This document shows positions 54,185-62,365 of a stretch of DNA of 64,000 nt, one piece after another (position 1 is the first letter of the stretch; each line of letters starts with the position of its first letter). The notes beneath the pieces are model-generated. The model worked only from the letters and a program-made list of their open reading frames with translations, had not been told where the DNA came from and did no database searches. Source of the stretch: Sphingomonadaceae bacterium. Its GTDB lineage: Bacteria > Pseudomonadota > Alphaproteobacteria > Sphingomonadales > Sphingomonadaceae. The position numbers and the translations under genes are program-made. Where the stretch lies: contig CANFXW010000010.1 in assembly GCA_947451145.1 (NCBI GenBank), positions 1 to 64,000 on the forward strand, given 5' to 3'.

Positions 54185-54199
54185 TCGTAAAACTTACGA
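54185..54199. promoter_or_regulatory. Perfect palindrome in the ihfB upstream region
   Basis: TCGTAA-AAC-TTACGA is a perfect inverted repeat in an A/T-rich patch about 128 bases before the ihfB start, where a promoter is likely. Further down the leader CCGGAC ... GTCCGG can also pair. Confidence 0.4.
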
Positions 54200-54326
54200 T
54201 TGCGGTATTGTGAAAGGTCTGGCAGATTGCTGTCCGTGGTTCCGGACCCCGATTGGGGGGTCGCGTCCGGATCTTCGGAGTTCGCCGGCTTTTCCGGTGC
54301 CTATTTCCGTTGGTAAGGGGTTCGAT

Positions 54327-54608
54327 ATGATCCGATCAGAACTGCTTCAGGCGCTTGCTCGTGATAATCCCGAGCTCAAGGCCGAAGAAGTCGAGCGTGT
54401 GGTCGACATTTTCTTTGACGAGATCAGCGAGCGGCTGGCCAAAGGCGGCCGGGTTGAACTGCGCGGCTTTGGCGCTTTCTCCACCCGCGCACGCGATGCC
54501 CGCCAGGGCCGCAATCCGCGCACCGGAGATACAGTCAGTGTTCCTGGCAAGAAAGTGCCCTATTTCAAGCCCGGCAAGGAAATGCGCCAGCGCCTGAACG
54601 CGGACTGA
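54327..54608 (+). CDS. ihfB: Integration host factor subunit beta
   Basis: A 93-residue DNA-bending HU/IHF protein. [58 protein letters not shown] and the beta-arm tip [20 protein letters not shown] match IHF beta rather than HU. The ATG at 54327 follows AAGGGG; a longer frame upstream is unconvincing. It pairs with an IHF alpha encoded elsewhere. It lies just before tRNA-Leu and an integrated recombinase cassette, though IHF is a housekeeping protein. Confidence 0.93.
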   Translation: MIRSELLQALARDNPELKAEEVERVVDIFFDEISERLAKGGRVELRGFGAFSTRARDARQGRNPRTGDTVSVPGKKVPYFKPGKEMRQRLNAD

Positions 54609-54684
54609 TACGGGCCGAAGTTCCACTCACATATTGCCGCGCTTTCGCCAATCTGCCAATCGCAGGCGATAGACCTGTGTCTAT

Positions 54685-54769
54685 GCGGACGTGGCGGAAT
54701 GGTAGACGCCGGGGACTTAAAATCCCCTGATCCTTGATCGTGCGGGTTCGAGTCCCGCCGTCCGCACCA
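54685..54769 (+). tRNA. tRNA-Leu (anticodon UAA)
   Basis: The 7-bp acceptor stem GCGGACG/CGTCCGC, a five-pair anticodon stem GGGGA/TCCCC around the loop CTTAAAA (anticodon TAA), a long class II variable arm typical of tRNA-Leu, the T-loop GGTTCGAGTCC and an encoded CCA end are all visible. It would read UUA codons. A serine recombinase cassette begins about 200 bases beyond its 3' end. Confidence 0.96.
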
Positions 54770-54966
54770 TGTAGTCCTCAAATGCGGCAGCTGGGCGACT
54801 GCCATATTCCTGATAGGGTAAGTTTGGCGCACTTCCGCGGGCCTTCATGCCTGGCGCTCGGGGCCGTGCTTCCAGAGACGCTCCCAGGACCGCCCAAAAC
54901 CTGTCCGCAATTCGACGCCAGTCTCACTTGCAGAATAACAGACAGCACAGGGTATTTTGGGGGTCC

Positions 54967-56649
54967 TCAGGCAAATCCGAGAAGGCGGCGCTGCTCCTGC
55001 CAGCTGAGTGGCAGATTCACCTCCAGCAGCTGCGTGATCGAAAATCCTATCGGTTGCTGGCCCTGCAGGATTGCCGCGACGATGTCAGGCGCAAGACTTG
55101 ATACCGTGAGGTAGCGGGCCAGCCGGTTGCGGCAGCGACCCGACATCCTTGCAAGACCGGAGATGGTCTTGTCCGGATTGGCGATTGCGAGCCGCCGTGC
55201 TGCGTGGGCTTCACGAATCAGGTTGATCAGCTTCTGGTCGTGGTGACCGAGCTGGGCTCCAGCATCCGGACCTGGGATGACAAGTCGCAGCTGACGCCCA
55301 TGCCATACCTTGGTTGATGGGCATGTGAGATCGATCGGCTCTGACCCGGCATCGGGTTCTGCGTCGAGATCAAACGTTGCGGCAAGTCGTGCTGTGCCTG
55401 TGCGAATCGTGATGCTCTCAGTGGCCAGCTCGATTCGTTCCACCAGTTTGACAATCAGGGACAGCCGCGGTGCTGGCCGTCCGACCCTGAGGGCCACCGC
55501 ATGGCAAGCGGCGTCGCCCAGCAATGCTGCAGACTGCCGTGCTGTATGCAAGTGTCCGTTCAGGTATCCTGCGAGCGCAGATCGATCATCAAGGAATGCT
55601 GCGAGCCGGTCCGATACCAGTCGTTCGAGATCGTATGCAGAGACCCGCCATGCTTCTGAGCCATCGACCAGCTCAGGGCGGGTGCTGTAATAACGATAAC
55701 GAACCTTGCCCTTGAGGGTGTGGCTCGGACTCATCGCCCGGCCTTCTCCATCGAACAGCTTGCCGACGAGCAGGCTTGGGTCCTTGGCTTTCAAGCGCCG
55801 CGAATGCCCCTGCGTTCGTGTTGCCACGGTTGCCTGAACCTGATCCCAGAGTTCCTCGCTGACGATCGCTTCGTGCTCACCCTGATGGATCACGCTCTTG
55901 TGGGTGATCATGCCTCGATAGACCGGGTTGGTCAGGATACGGTAAAGCATGCCACGCCTGTAGGGCACCCCACCGCTCTTATTGCCCTTCGCGCTGATCT
56001 TGACCTCAGTTGCGTGTCCGTCGCGGGCCAGCTCATCCACCAGTTCGACTACCGAGCCCAGTGCTAGATATCGCTGCATGATGTGACGAACGAACTCAGC
56101 TCTCGGTTCATTGACGACGAGTTTGCGATCCTTGACCAGATATCCGGTCGGAACCGAGCCGCCCATCCAGAGCCCCTTGCGCTTCGATGCCGCGATCTTG
56201 TCGCGGATGCGCTCGCCAGTAACTTCACGCTCGAACTGGGCGAACGACAGCAGCATGTTGAGCGTAAGCCTACCCATTGAGGTTGTGGTGTTGAACGACT
56301 GGGTGATCGAGACGAAGCTGGCGTTCGCCTTATCCAGAACCTCAACGATCTTTGCAAAGTCAGCAAGCGACCGGGTCAGCCGGTCTATCTTGTAGAGTAG
56401 GATAATATCGACCTTGCCCGCAGCAACATCGGCCATCAATCGCTTGAGGCCTAGCCGATCCATGTTTCCGCCTGAGAACCCACCATCGTCGTAGCGGTCA
56501 GGAAGCAGGACCCATCCTTCGTGCCGTTGGCTTACTGCATAGGCAGCGCAGGCCTCGTATTGAGCATCTAGGCTGTTGAACTCCTGCTCCAGCCCATCCT
56601 CGGTCGACTTGCGGGTATAGACCGCGCAGCGGAAGATCTTCTCAGCCAC
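54967..56649 (-). CDS. Large serine recombinase
   Basis: A 560-residue site-specific recombinase. The N-terminal resolvase domain (about 8-150) has the catalytic Ser15 in YTRKSTEDG, DGGFSGGNMDRLGLKRLM, and KVDIILLYKIDRLTRSLADF. A recombinase domain follows (about 165-270; GSVPTGYLVKDRKL, RRGMLYRILTNPVYRG). The usual cysteine-rich zinc ribbon is not evident, a feature of this alphaproteobacterial subgroup. It overlaps the DUF2924 gene by eight bases. It could integrate or excise the surrounding segment. Confidence 0.9.
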   Translation of the reverse strand: MAEKIFRCAVYTRKSTEDGLEQEFNSLDAQYEACAAYAVSQRHEGWVLLPDRYDDGGFSGGNMDRLGLKRLMADVAAGKVDIILLYKIDRLTRSLADFAKIVEVLDKANASFVSITQSFNTTTSMGRLTLNMLLSFAQFEREVTGERIRDKIAASKRKGLWMGGSVPTGYLVKDRKLVVNEPRAEFVRHIMQRYLALGSVVELVDELARDGHATEVKISAKGNKSGGVPYRRGMLYRILTNPVYRGMITHKSVIHQGEHEAIVSEELWDQVQATVATRTQGHSRRLKAKDPSLLVGKLFDGEGRAMSPSHTLKGKVRYRYYSTRPELVDGSEAWRVSAYDLERLVSDRLAAFLDDRSALAGYLNGHLHTARQSAALLGDAACHAVALRVGRPAPRLSLIVKLVERIELATESITIRTGTARLAATFDLDAEPDAGSEPIDLTCPSTKVWHGRQLRLVIPGPDAGAQLGHHDQKLINLIREAHAARRLAIANPDKTISGLARMSGRCRNRLARYLTVSSLAPDIVAAILQGQQPIGFSITQLLEVNLPLSWQEQRRLLGFA

Positions 56650-57079
56650 GGCGTATCAGTCCGAAGAAGCGAGGCCCCGACCAATGTGCGCCCGTTACCT
56701 CGCGCGCGATCTCGCTCAGTGATCGACGGGCCTGTCCTTCCCACAGGAAGCCATCCTCGGTGACGGTCACAGTGACAGTTCGCCCGTTCCATTCGCGCAC
56801 GAGGCGTGATCCCGGGGTCAGCTCTTGGCGGGGCATTGGAACCGAGTTGTCAGAGCCAGAGGACGAAGCACGATCAAGTTCGCGGGCAACTACTGCTGGC
56901 AAGCCTCCTAGAAGCCGCTCCTGCAGGCGGTAGGCCAGCAGGCGGCGCAGGAGCGCCGGTCCGATGTTGGGAGCAGCGTTGCCTTCGTGCTGCTCCCAAG
57001 CGTTGCAAAGTTCGGCTGGAGGACAGGTTTCCAACCGCGCAAGTTCTTCAGCAAGCCGCGCTTTCTTGCGCGTAGCCAC
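56642..57079 (-). CDS. DUF2924 family protein
   Basis: A 145-residue protein. The N-terminal half is helical (LAEELARLETCPPAELCNAW, LLRRLLAYRLQERLLGGLP). The C-terminal half, GSRLVREWNGRTVTVTVTED through LSEIAREVTGAHWSGPRFFG, looks like a small beta domain with the Ser-Leu-Ser-x-Ile-Ala ... Gly-x-x-Trp-Ser-Gly pattern, similar in shape to RAMA-like DNA-associated domains (my inference). DUF2924 genes typically lie beside this kind of recombinase. Sandwiched between recombinase and DUF3489 genes; function unknown. Confidence 0.85.
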   Translation of the reverse strand: MATRKKARLAEELARLETCPPAELCNAWEQHEGNAAPNIGPALLRRLLAYRLQERLLGGLPAVVARELDRASSSGSDNSVPMPRQELTPGSRLVREWNGRTVTVTVTEDGFLWEGQARRSLSEIAREVTGAHWSGPRFFGLIRRG

Positions 57080-57084
57080 GGCCC

Positions 57085-57405
57085 TTACTCGCTTGCGATG
57101 CTATAGCGGGTGGCCTTGTCGACCTTGGTCCCGATGATCGCGTAGCCCTTCTTCTTGAGGCCGGTCAGCGCAGCACGCGCCGTGTGGGGGAGCCAGCCGG
57201 TTGCTTCGACCAGATCGGTGAGCAGCGCACCGCCCTCACGGCGGAGCAGGTCGAGGATCATGTCCTGTTTAGACTTGGGCTTAGGCCTAGTTAAGTGCGG
57301 TGAATCGTTCGACTGCACAGTGACGCTCTGCGGGAAATCATTGGGGCTGCGCGCCATGCGGCGCAGGCGTGAAGCGACGGTCTTGATGCTGGTGACTTCA
57401 GTCAT
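57085..57405 (-). CDS. DUF3489 family winged-helix protein
   Basis: A 106-residue protein. After a low-complexity N terminus, DMILDLLRREGGALLTDLVE, ATGWLPHTARAALTGLKKKG and YAIIGTKVDKATRYSIAS form a helix-turn-helix plus wing, as in DUF3489. It heads the reverse-strand operon with DUF2924 (five bases apart) and the recombinase. It may act as a small regulator or as a DNA-binding accessory factor for recombination; neither is shown. Confidence 0.85.
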   Translation of the reverse strand: MTEVTSIKTVASRLRRMARSPNDFPQSVTVQSNDSPHLTRPKPKSKQDMILDLLRREGGALLTDLVEATGWLPHTARAALTGLKKKGYAIIGTKVDKATRYSIASE

Positions 57406-57786
57406 GGGGTGGTTCTCCTATCGGAGCTGCGAACACCGCTGCTCCCACCACCCAAGGCCCTGCCGATCAGTGTCGGTCAGGGCGGCTGCCCTCATGCTGG
57501 CCGCGATTCAGTGACGACACCAATGCTTGAGGTGCGGGGGAAGTCCAATGAAATGTCTAAGTCTGGGACGAAGCGGACGTTCCCGAGCGATGCGTCCGAC
57601 GGCAGGCTTAACCGTGAGCGGACATACGGCACTTGTTGGTTTGGCAGCCAGAATGAAGAGGCGCTGGAAGCAGGTTTGCGCGCTCACCTAAATGACACGA
57701 CACAGACTTGGAAAGTGCAGGCAGTCAAGTCGAAATGTCACTGATCATCTGTAGATTGATCGACGACAGGCGCGCCACTTGCACAC
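57406..57786. promoter_or_regulatory. Divergent region between DUF3489 and XRE genes
   Basis: About 380 bases with no gene I can support. It should carry the promoters of the recombinase operon and of the XRE regulator. Small inverted words are visible (CCGATCAGTGTCGGTC near 57463; GATCATCTGTAGATTGATC just before the XRE gene), possible binding sites for the encoded regulator. Several short reading frames here lack family features. Confidence 0.35.
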
Positions 57787-57990
57787 ATGGATGTCAGGCA
57801 GCGCCTAGCCCGGAACTTGCGCCAGCTTCGCAATGCGCGCGGCTGGAGCCAGGAAGACTATGCAGACCGGGCCGGCATCCACCGCACCTATGTCAGTGAT
57901 CTTGAACGCGGGGCTCGAAATCCGACAATTCAGGTTGTCGAGCGGCTGGCTCAGCCTTCTGGCGTGACGGCTGGGAGTTTGCTCGACTGA
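57787..57990 (+). CDS. XRE family helix-turn-helix regulator
   Basis: A 67-residue protein made almost entirely of one Cro/CI-type helix-turn-helix: RLARNLRQLRNARGWSQEDY, ADRAGIHRTYVSDLERGARN, PTIQVVERLAQPSGVTAGSL. HRTYVSDLERGARNPT is the recognition-helix signature of this group. It is divergent from the recombinase operon and probably controls it. Confidence 0.82.
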   Translation: MDVRQRLARNLRQLRNARGWSQEDYADRAGIHRTYVSDLERGARNPTIQVVERLAQPSGVTAGSLLD

Positions 57991-58062
57991 GGATCGGGTC
58001 TTTAGGCCAACTAGTTTGGCAACTCTGGAGTCGTTATGAGCAAGTGCCAGCCCGGGACCGAC

Positions 58063-58776
58063 TTACCAGCCCGTTGCTCCGGCATCGACGGCGATATTGG
58101 CACTCGTGACATGGCGCGCCTCGTCACTCGCCAGCCAGACGGCACACCAGGCGATATCTTCTGGCTCGCCAAGGCGCTTGAGCATGTTCTTGGTCAGGAC
58201 TTGCTGCTCAAACAAGGGATCGGCGGCAAGATGGCGTTCAGTGGCGGCTGTGCGAATGAATCCCGGTGCAATGGTGTTGGCCCGTATGCCATGACCCGCG
58301 CCTTCCATGGCGAGCTGACGGGTCATGGCGAGCACCCCGCCCTTACCCGCGCAATGGGCTAGTGCAGGGGAACCTTCGAGCGCGTGGGCCGCATTGGCAG
58401 AGGCAAAATTGATCACAGAGGCCGCGCCGCTGGCCTTCAGCCAAGGCCAGGCGGCCCGCGTCGCCAGAAAGACGATGTCGAGCTCGCCCGTTAGCGTGCG
58501 CTTCCAGTCATCGTAGGAAAGGTCTTCGATCCAGCCGAACACTGCGAATGCCGCGGCGTTGACCAGCACGTCGATGCGGCCGTGCTCGGCACCGATTTCC
58601 GCGAAGAGAGCCTTGGTTGCCGCTTCGTCAGTCAAGTCGCAGGACCGGTCCGCATCTGTCAAATCAACGCCGATGACGTGAGCGCCTTCGGCCCGGAATA
58701 TCCCGGCACAGCCCCGGCCGATACCGCTGGCAGCACCGGTGATAACGGCGAGCTTGCCAACCAACCGGTCAGCCAT
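58063..58776 (-). CDS. SDR family protein lacking the catalytic tyrosine
   Basis: A 237-residue classical short-chain dehydrogenase by fold: VITGAASGIGRGCAGIFRAE (NAD loop), DVLVNAAAFAVFGWIEDL and VINFASANAAHALEGSPALA. Where the Tyr-x-x-x-Lys motif should be it reads His-Cys-Ala-Gly-Lys, so the catalytic Tyr is replaced by His (codon CAT checked in the sequence). The rest of the active-site strand is conserved. It overlaps the MFS gene by eight bases and ends the reverse-strand catabolic operon. It may use another acid/base or act on an unusual substrate. Confidence 0.85.
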   Translation of the reverse strand: MADRLVGKLAVITGAASGIGRGCAGIFRAEGAHVIGVDLTDADRSCDLTDEAATKALFAEIGAEHGRIDVLVNAAAFAVFGWIEDLSYDDWKRTLTGELDIVFLATRAAWPWLKASGAASVINFASANAAHALEGSPALAHCAGKGGVLAMTRQLAMEGAGHGIRANTIAPGFIRTAATERHLAADPLFEQQVLTKNMLKRLGEPEDIAWCAVWLASDEARHVTSANIAVDAGATGW

Positions 58777-59968
58777 GAACCGGAACCTCGCGGCGGCGCA
58801 GATTGCCTGCCAGCGCGATCATGGCGCCGATCAAAGCCGCTCCCGAAAGCACCCCGAAGGCTCCTAGCAAACCACCAACCTGCTTGTTGGCGAACGTCAC
58901 CACCAAGGGGCAGAGGAACTGGCCGACCGAGAAAGCTCCGGTCCACATCCCCGCCCCGCGTCCGCGGATTTCGAAAGGCAGCGAGCTCATCGCCCAGACC
59001 AGCAGGGTCGGCAGCAGCATGCCCGCGCCAAGCTGGTTGATGAAGCAGCCGATCAGAAACGGGAGCGGGCTTTCCGCGCGCGACATGAGTAGGAAGCCAA
59101 CAGTCAGCAGGCCAAACTCGCTGAGAAGCAGGCGCGATACCTGCATGCGCCCAACGCGCGAATAGATCACAGTGCCGACCACCACACCGATGCTTGCCAA
59201 TGAGGTCAGGAAACCGGTCTTGGCCGGATCGGTTATGCCCAGCGCCACCAGCCCGAGCGGCGCTTGTATTTGCACCGTGTAGAACAGGACCGAGCCGAAC
59301 ACGGTTACAACAATAATCCCGGCCATGCGTGCCCAAGGAAATCCCGCCCAGCTGCCGTGGTGCGGCGGGACCTCTGCCTCGTCGCCCGCATCCTTTTCGG
59401 AAGGCTCCCAAGTAAACAGCAACACCAGCAAGAGCATGACCAGCGCCGAGCCATAGACCCAGAATGGCGCGCGCCAGCCCGCTCGTCCCAGCAAGCCGCC
59501 GACGTTGAAGAATACGATCGCCGACATCGATGCCACGGCCGTCTGCGCCGCCAGCCAGCGATCGCGCGCCGCGCCCTGATAATAGTCGCCGATCATCGTC
59601 GTGGTCAGGACCATGATCAGCGATTCCGCGAGGCCGACTGCAACGCGCGAGGCGATTATTGCCTTGATATCGGTGAGAAATACCGGCGCGATACCGACAA
59701 TCGCATAGATAACGAAAGACCATAGAAGCAGGCGTCTGCGCCCGAACCAGTCACCCAGAATGCCTGCCACCGGCGAGAACAGTGCGACGCAGAGCGCCGG
59801 GACGGTCAGTACCATCGGCACCCAGTATTCATAGTCGGGCACATGGCTGAATTCGCCGAGCAGGCCGGGCAGCACAGGGGCGAGCAGGACAATCGCCATC
59901 GTCGACAAGGTGATCGGCAGCAGGAGCGAAAGCCCTGTCATAAACCCCGGTTCGTGGTGCCTGCTCAT
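58769..59968 (-). CDS. MFS transporter
   Basis: A 399-residue transporter with about twelve hydrophobic helices. The loop after helix two contains GILGDWFGRRRLLLW, the classic MFS motif A, and RVAVGLAESLIMVLTTTMIG lies in helix four. It sits inside the catabolic operon, so it probably imports the substrate of the cluster. The substrate cannot be read from sequence. Confidence 0.85.
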   Translation of the reverse strand: MSRHHEPGFMTGLSLLLPITLSTMAIVLLAPVLPGLLGEFSHVPDYEYWVPMVLTVPALCVALFSPVAGILGDWFGRRRLLLWSFVIYAIVGIAPVFLTDIKAIIASRVAVGLAESLIMVLTTTMIGDYYQGAARDRWLAAQTAVASMSAIVFFNVGGLLGRAGWRAPFWVYGSALVMLLLVLLFTWEPSEKDAGDEAEVPPHHGSWAGFPWARMAGIIVVTVFGSVLFYTVQIQAPLGLVALGITDPAKTGFLTSLASIGVVVGTVIYSRVGRMQVSRLLLSEFGLLTVGFLLMSRAESPLPFLIGCFINQLGAGMLLPTLLVWAMSSLPFEIRGRGAGMWTGAFSVGQFLCPLVVTFANKQVGGLLGAFGVLSGAALIGAMIALAGNLRRREVPVHG

Positions 59969-60006
59969 CCTCTATCTTCCCTTGTTCTTGTTATTCTGGC
60001 GCGCCG

Positions 60007-60756
60007 TTAGGAGCCGTCGGTAATCAGCGTCCCGCCATCGACCACGAGATTGTGCCCGTTGACGAAGGCTCCGGCTGGCGAGGCGAGGAACAGGGCGGCG
60101 CCAGCGACCTCTTGTGGTGTGCCCGGGCGACGGAGCGGCGTCATGGCCATGCGGCGCTGCATGAATGCCTCATCCGCCAGCAACGGCGCGGAGAGCTCAG
60201 TAGCGATGAAGCCGGGACTGATGGCATTTACGCGCACATTCTGCGGCCCCCACTCCACGGCGAGATTGCGCGCAAGCTGGGCATTGGCAGCTTTCGTCAG
60301 CGCATATGCGTTGATTCTGCCATTTCCCCTCAGGCCCGAAAGGCTCGAAACGAGAATGGCCGATCCGCCGCCGCCTGCCGCGATGCGCGGCAAGGCGAGA
60401 TTGCACAGCACCACCTGACTGCGCAGGTTCACGTCCATGACGCGGGCATAGGCGTCCATATCGATCGATGCGAAGGGCCCGGCCTTCCCGGTGATCCCGG
60501 CGTTGCAGACCAGAATGTCCAAGCCGCCAAGCTCTGCGCAAGCAAAGTCGACCAGACAGGCCAGCGCCGCATCATCAGCAACGTCACAGGCCAAGCCCGG
60601 CATCCGCAACTCTGATGCGACGCGCGCGGTGTCAGCGGCGTCCTCGCTGGAGATCACCACCCGTGCCCCAGCCTCGATCAGTCCCTCAGCAATGGCGCGG
60701 CCAATTCCCCGGGTTGATCCGGTGACCAGCACGGCCTTGCCCGAAAGATCGAACAT
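60007..60756 (-). CDS. SDR family oxidoreductase (canonical)
   Basis: A 249-residue classical short-chain dehydrogenase with GSTRGIGRAIAEGLIEAGAR, CNAGITGKAGPF, the catalytic Ser in ILVSSLSGLRG and Tyr/Lys in YALTKAANAQLARNLAVEWG. The C terminus GHNLVVDGGTLITDGS is typical. It probably oxidises a hydroxyl of the catabolised compound with NAD(P). Two bases separate it from the cupin gene upstream. Confidence 0.9.
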   Translation of the reverse strand: MFDLSGKAVLVTGSTRGIGRAIAEGLIEAGARVVISSEDAADTARVASELRMPGLACDVADDAALACLVDFACAELGGLDILVCNAGITGKAGPFASIDMDAYARVMDVNLRSQVVLCNLALPRIAAGGGGSAILVSSLSGLRGNGRINAYALTKAANAQLARNLAVEWGPQNVRVNAISPGFIATELSAPLLADEAFMQRRMAMTPLRRPGTPQEVAGAALFLASPAGAFVNGHNLVVDGGTLITDGS

Positions 60757-60758
60757 GC

Positions 60759-61262
60759 TCAGGGCTTATGTTCCTCAAGCGGCTGGCCGTTGTGGAGATA
60801 GGCCGGAGCCTCGATCAGCACGAAGGCGATCCGGCAGACCTTGTCGCTGGTATTGCGCCAAAGATGGTTGGTCCCGCGCTGCACGATAATGCCGCCCTGC
60901 CGCACGGTGCGCTTGGCCCCGTCATCCAGCTCGAGTTCGATTTCACCCTCGATCACGATGCCGTAATCGATCGAATTGGTACGATGCATCGGGCTTTCCT
61001 TGCCCGGCAGCATATCGACGACACGGATCACCGAACCCTGATTGAGCGTCAGCCCGGCGTCGCGCTCGCGCCCGTCGATCTCGTCGTTGTTATCGGCAGG
61101 AACGGTGGCAGTGGTCCAGACCAGCAGGAAAGCGGCATCGCCCGAAGGGATCATCTTGGTGGGCGAGACGTCTTCCGAGCGAAACACCGCGCGGCCGTTT
61201 GCGTCATGCCCGGTGACGACCCGCTGGACCGGCCGCAGGCCGCTGTCACAAAGTTCGCTCAT
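60759..61262 (-). CDS. Cupin domain-containing protein
   Basis: A 167-residue protein with a single C-terminal cupin: HRTNSIDYGIVIEGEIELEL carries the His/Glu metal-ligand region, and GGIIVQRGTNHLWRN the second motif. The N-terminal half may form a partial second barrel. Cupins of this kind are common in sugar- or acid-catabolic clusters as isomerases or sensors. The stop overlaps nothing, but its start overlaps the FAH gene stop by four bases. Confidence 0.8.
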   Translation of the reverse strand: MSELCDSGLRPVQRVVTGHDANGRAVFRSEDVSPTKMIPSGDAAFLLVWTTATVPADNNDEIDGRERDAGLTLNQGSVIRVVDMLPGKESPMHRTNSIDYGIVIEGEIELELDDGAKRTVRQGGIIVQRGTNHLWRNTSDKVCRIAFVLIEAPAYLHNGQPLEEHKP

Positions 61263-62203
61263 GCCGGGACAACCTTCTGGTCGATCGCGCCAAACGGCGT
61301 GCGGCCATCGGCGGTGCGCGCTTCCATTCGAACCGTGTCGCCAAATTTCATGAACTCGGTCTTCGGCCCGCCCAGATCGACAATCTCGATCCCGCGCCGC
61401 TCGGCGATACAGGATGAGCCGACTTCGCGGAAGTTCTCATTGGAAACGGTGCCCGATCCGATCACTGTGCCGGCCACCAGATCGCGGGTGCGCGCGGCGT
61501 GGGCGACCAGCGCGTCAAAACCGTAACCCATCGCCTTGCCATGGGCGTTGCCGAATTGCTCGCCGTTCCAGTGGACAAGCAGGTTCATGTCCGGCTGGAA
61601 GTCCTGCCAGGCATCACCCAGATCGTCGGGGGTAACCGCAAAAGGCGCCATCGAGCATGGCGGCTTGGCTTGCACCCAACCGAAGCCGGACTTCATTTCC
61701 GGCCCAGCCAGTGCTCGCAGCGACCAGTCGTTTATCTGCACAACCAGACGGATGTGCTTGCCGGCATCGGCAAGGCTTGTGCCCATCGGCACGAAGTCGG
61801 TGATGATCCCGAATTCGCCCTCGAAATCGATCTGCAGCGCCTCGTCCACCATGCGGACGTCTTCAGTGGGGCCGTAAAACTTGTTGGAGACGCCCTGATA
61901 CATCAGCGGCCATGATACCGGTGGCTTGTCGATGCCGATAACCTTGTCCATCAGCGCGCCGTGGCTGGCATAGACCGAGCCATCGAGCCACTGCCACGCC
62001 CGCGGCAGGGGAGCTATGATGCGGCTGGCATCGAGCGGATCGGGGAAGTTCGTCGCTGCGGCAAGCTGGGGCGCGAGGGCATCCCAGTCCTCCAGCGCCT
62101 CCTGCAGGGTCTTGACCGGGGCAGCAGTGCAGGCCTTGCCATCAGGCGAAACGACAACCAACTGGCCGTCTTTTGTGCCGTCATTCAGTGTCGCAAGGCG
62201 CAT
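61259..62203 (-). CDS. Fumarylacetoacetate hydrolase family protein
   Basis: A 314-residue FAH-fold enzyme. LQIDFEGEFGIITDF carries the metal-binding acidic pair (Glu-x-Glu), ALAGPEMKSGFGWVQAKP contains the catalytic Lys region, and LVAGTVIGSGTVSNEN plus SSCIAERRGIEIV are the C-terminal signature. FAH enzymes cleave C-C bonds of 2,4-diketo or acylpyruvate acids. First gene of the reverse-strand catabolic operon, divergent from the HisD-family gene, which suggests a diketo-acid intermediate in the pathway. Confidence 0.88.
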   Translation of the reverse strand: MRLATLNDGTKDGQLVVVSPDGKACTAAPVKTLQEALEDWDALAPQLAAATNFPDPLDASRIIAPLPRAWQWLDGSVYASHGALMDKVIGIDKPPVSWPLMYQGVSNKFYGPTEDVRMVDEALQIDFEGEFGIITDFVPMGTSLADAGKHIRLVVQINDWSLRALAGPEMKSGFGWVQAKPPCSMAPFAVTPDDLGDAWQDFQPDMNLLVHWNGEQFGNAHGKAMGYGFDALVAHAARTRDLVAGTVIGSGTVSNENFREVGSSCIAERRGIEIVDLGGPKTEFMKFGDTVRMEARTADGRTPFGAIDQKVVPA

Positions 62204-62365
62204 GCAATATTCTCCCGAGGATCCAATCTGACCATTCGATAATCAGAGCAGCGAAACACGACAAAGGCATTCGGTCGATAGGCTTCCATTGATACTATGC
62301 GATGGTTCGCCGTGCAGGCATGTTGCAATGGGCAGGCCAGATCAATCAATCCTATGGGGAGTATC
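62204..62365. promoter_or_regulatory. Divergent promoter region of the catabolic cluster
   Basis: About 160 bases between the FAH operon and the HisD-family gene, A/T-richer than the genes. CCATTGATACTATGCGATGG (62287-62306) has complementary ends (CCAT/ATGG), and GGGGA precedes the HisD-family ATG. Expected to hold both promoters and a shared operator. No regulator gene is present in the window part of the cluster. Confidence 0.4.

Larger units (their letters stand above)
54770..57990. mobile_element. Putative serine-recombinase cassette next to tRNA-Leu
   Basis: This interval holds a large serine recombinase, DUF2924 and DUF3489 genes on the reverse strand in one tight operon and an XRE regulator on the forward strand. 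I could not find a duplicated tRNA 3' end or other attachment repeat on the far side, so the boundaries are approximate: the left edge is taken at the tRNA end and the right at the XRE stop. The 54770-54966 spacer holds no gene that I can support. Confidence 0.6.

Noticed and set aside
57409..57744. Possible small gene between DUF3489 and the XRE regulator
   Set aside because: The frame has no family features, starts at the edge of the DUF3489 promoter and crosses the expected divergent regulatory region.
54741..58062. Duplicate of the tRNA-Leu 3' end as an attachment site for the recombinase cassette
   Set aside because: I searched by eye for the GGTTCGAGTCCCGCC segment beyond the cassette and found no second copy; serine recombinases also often use short core sites.
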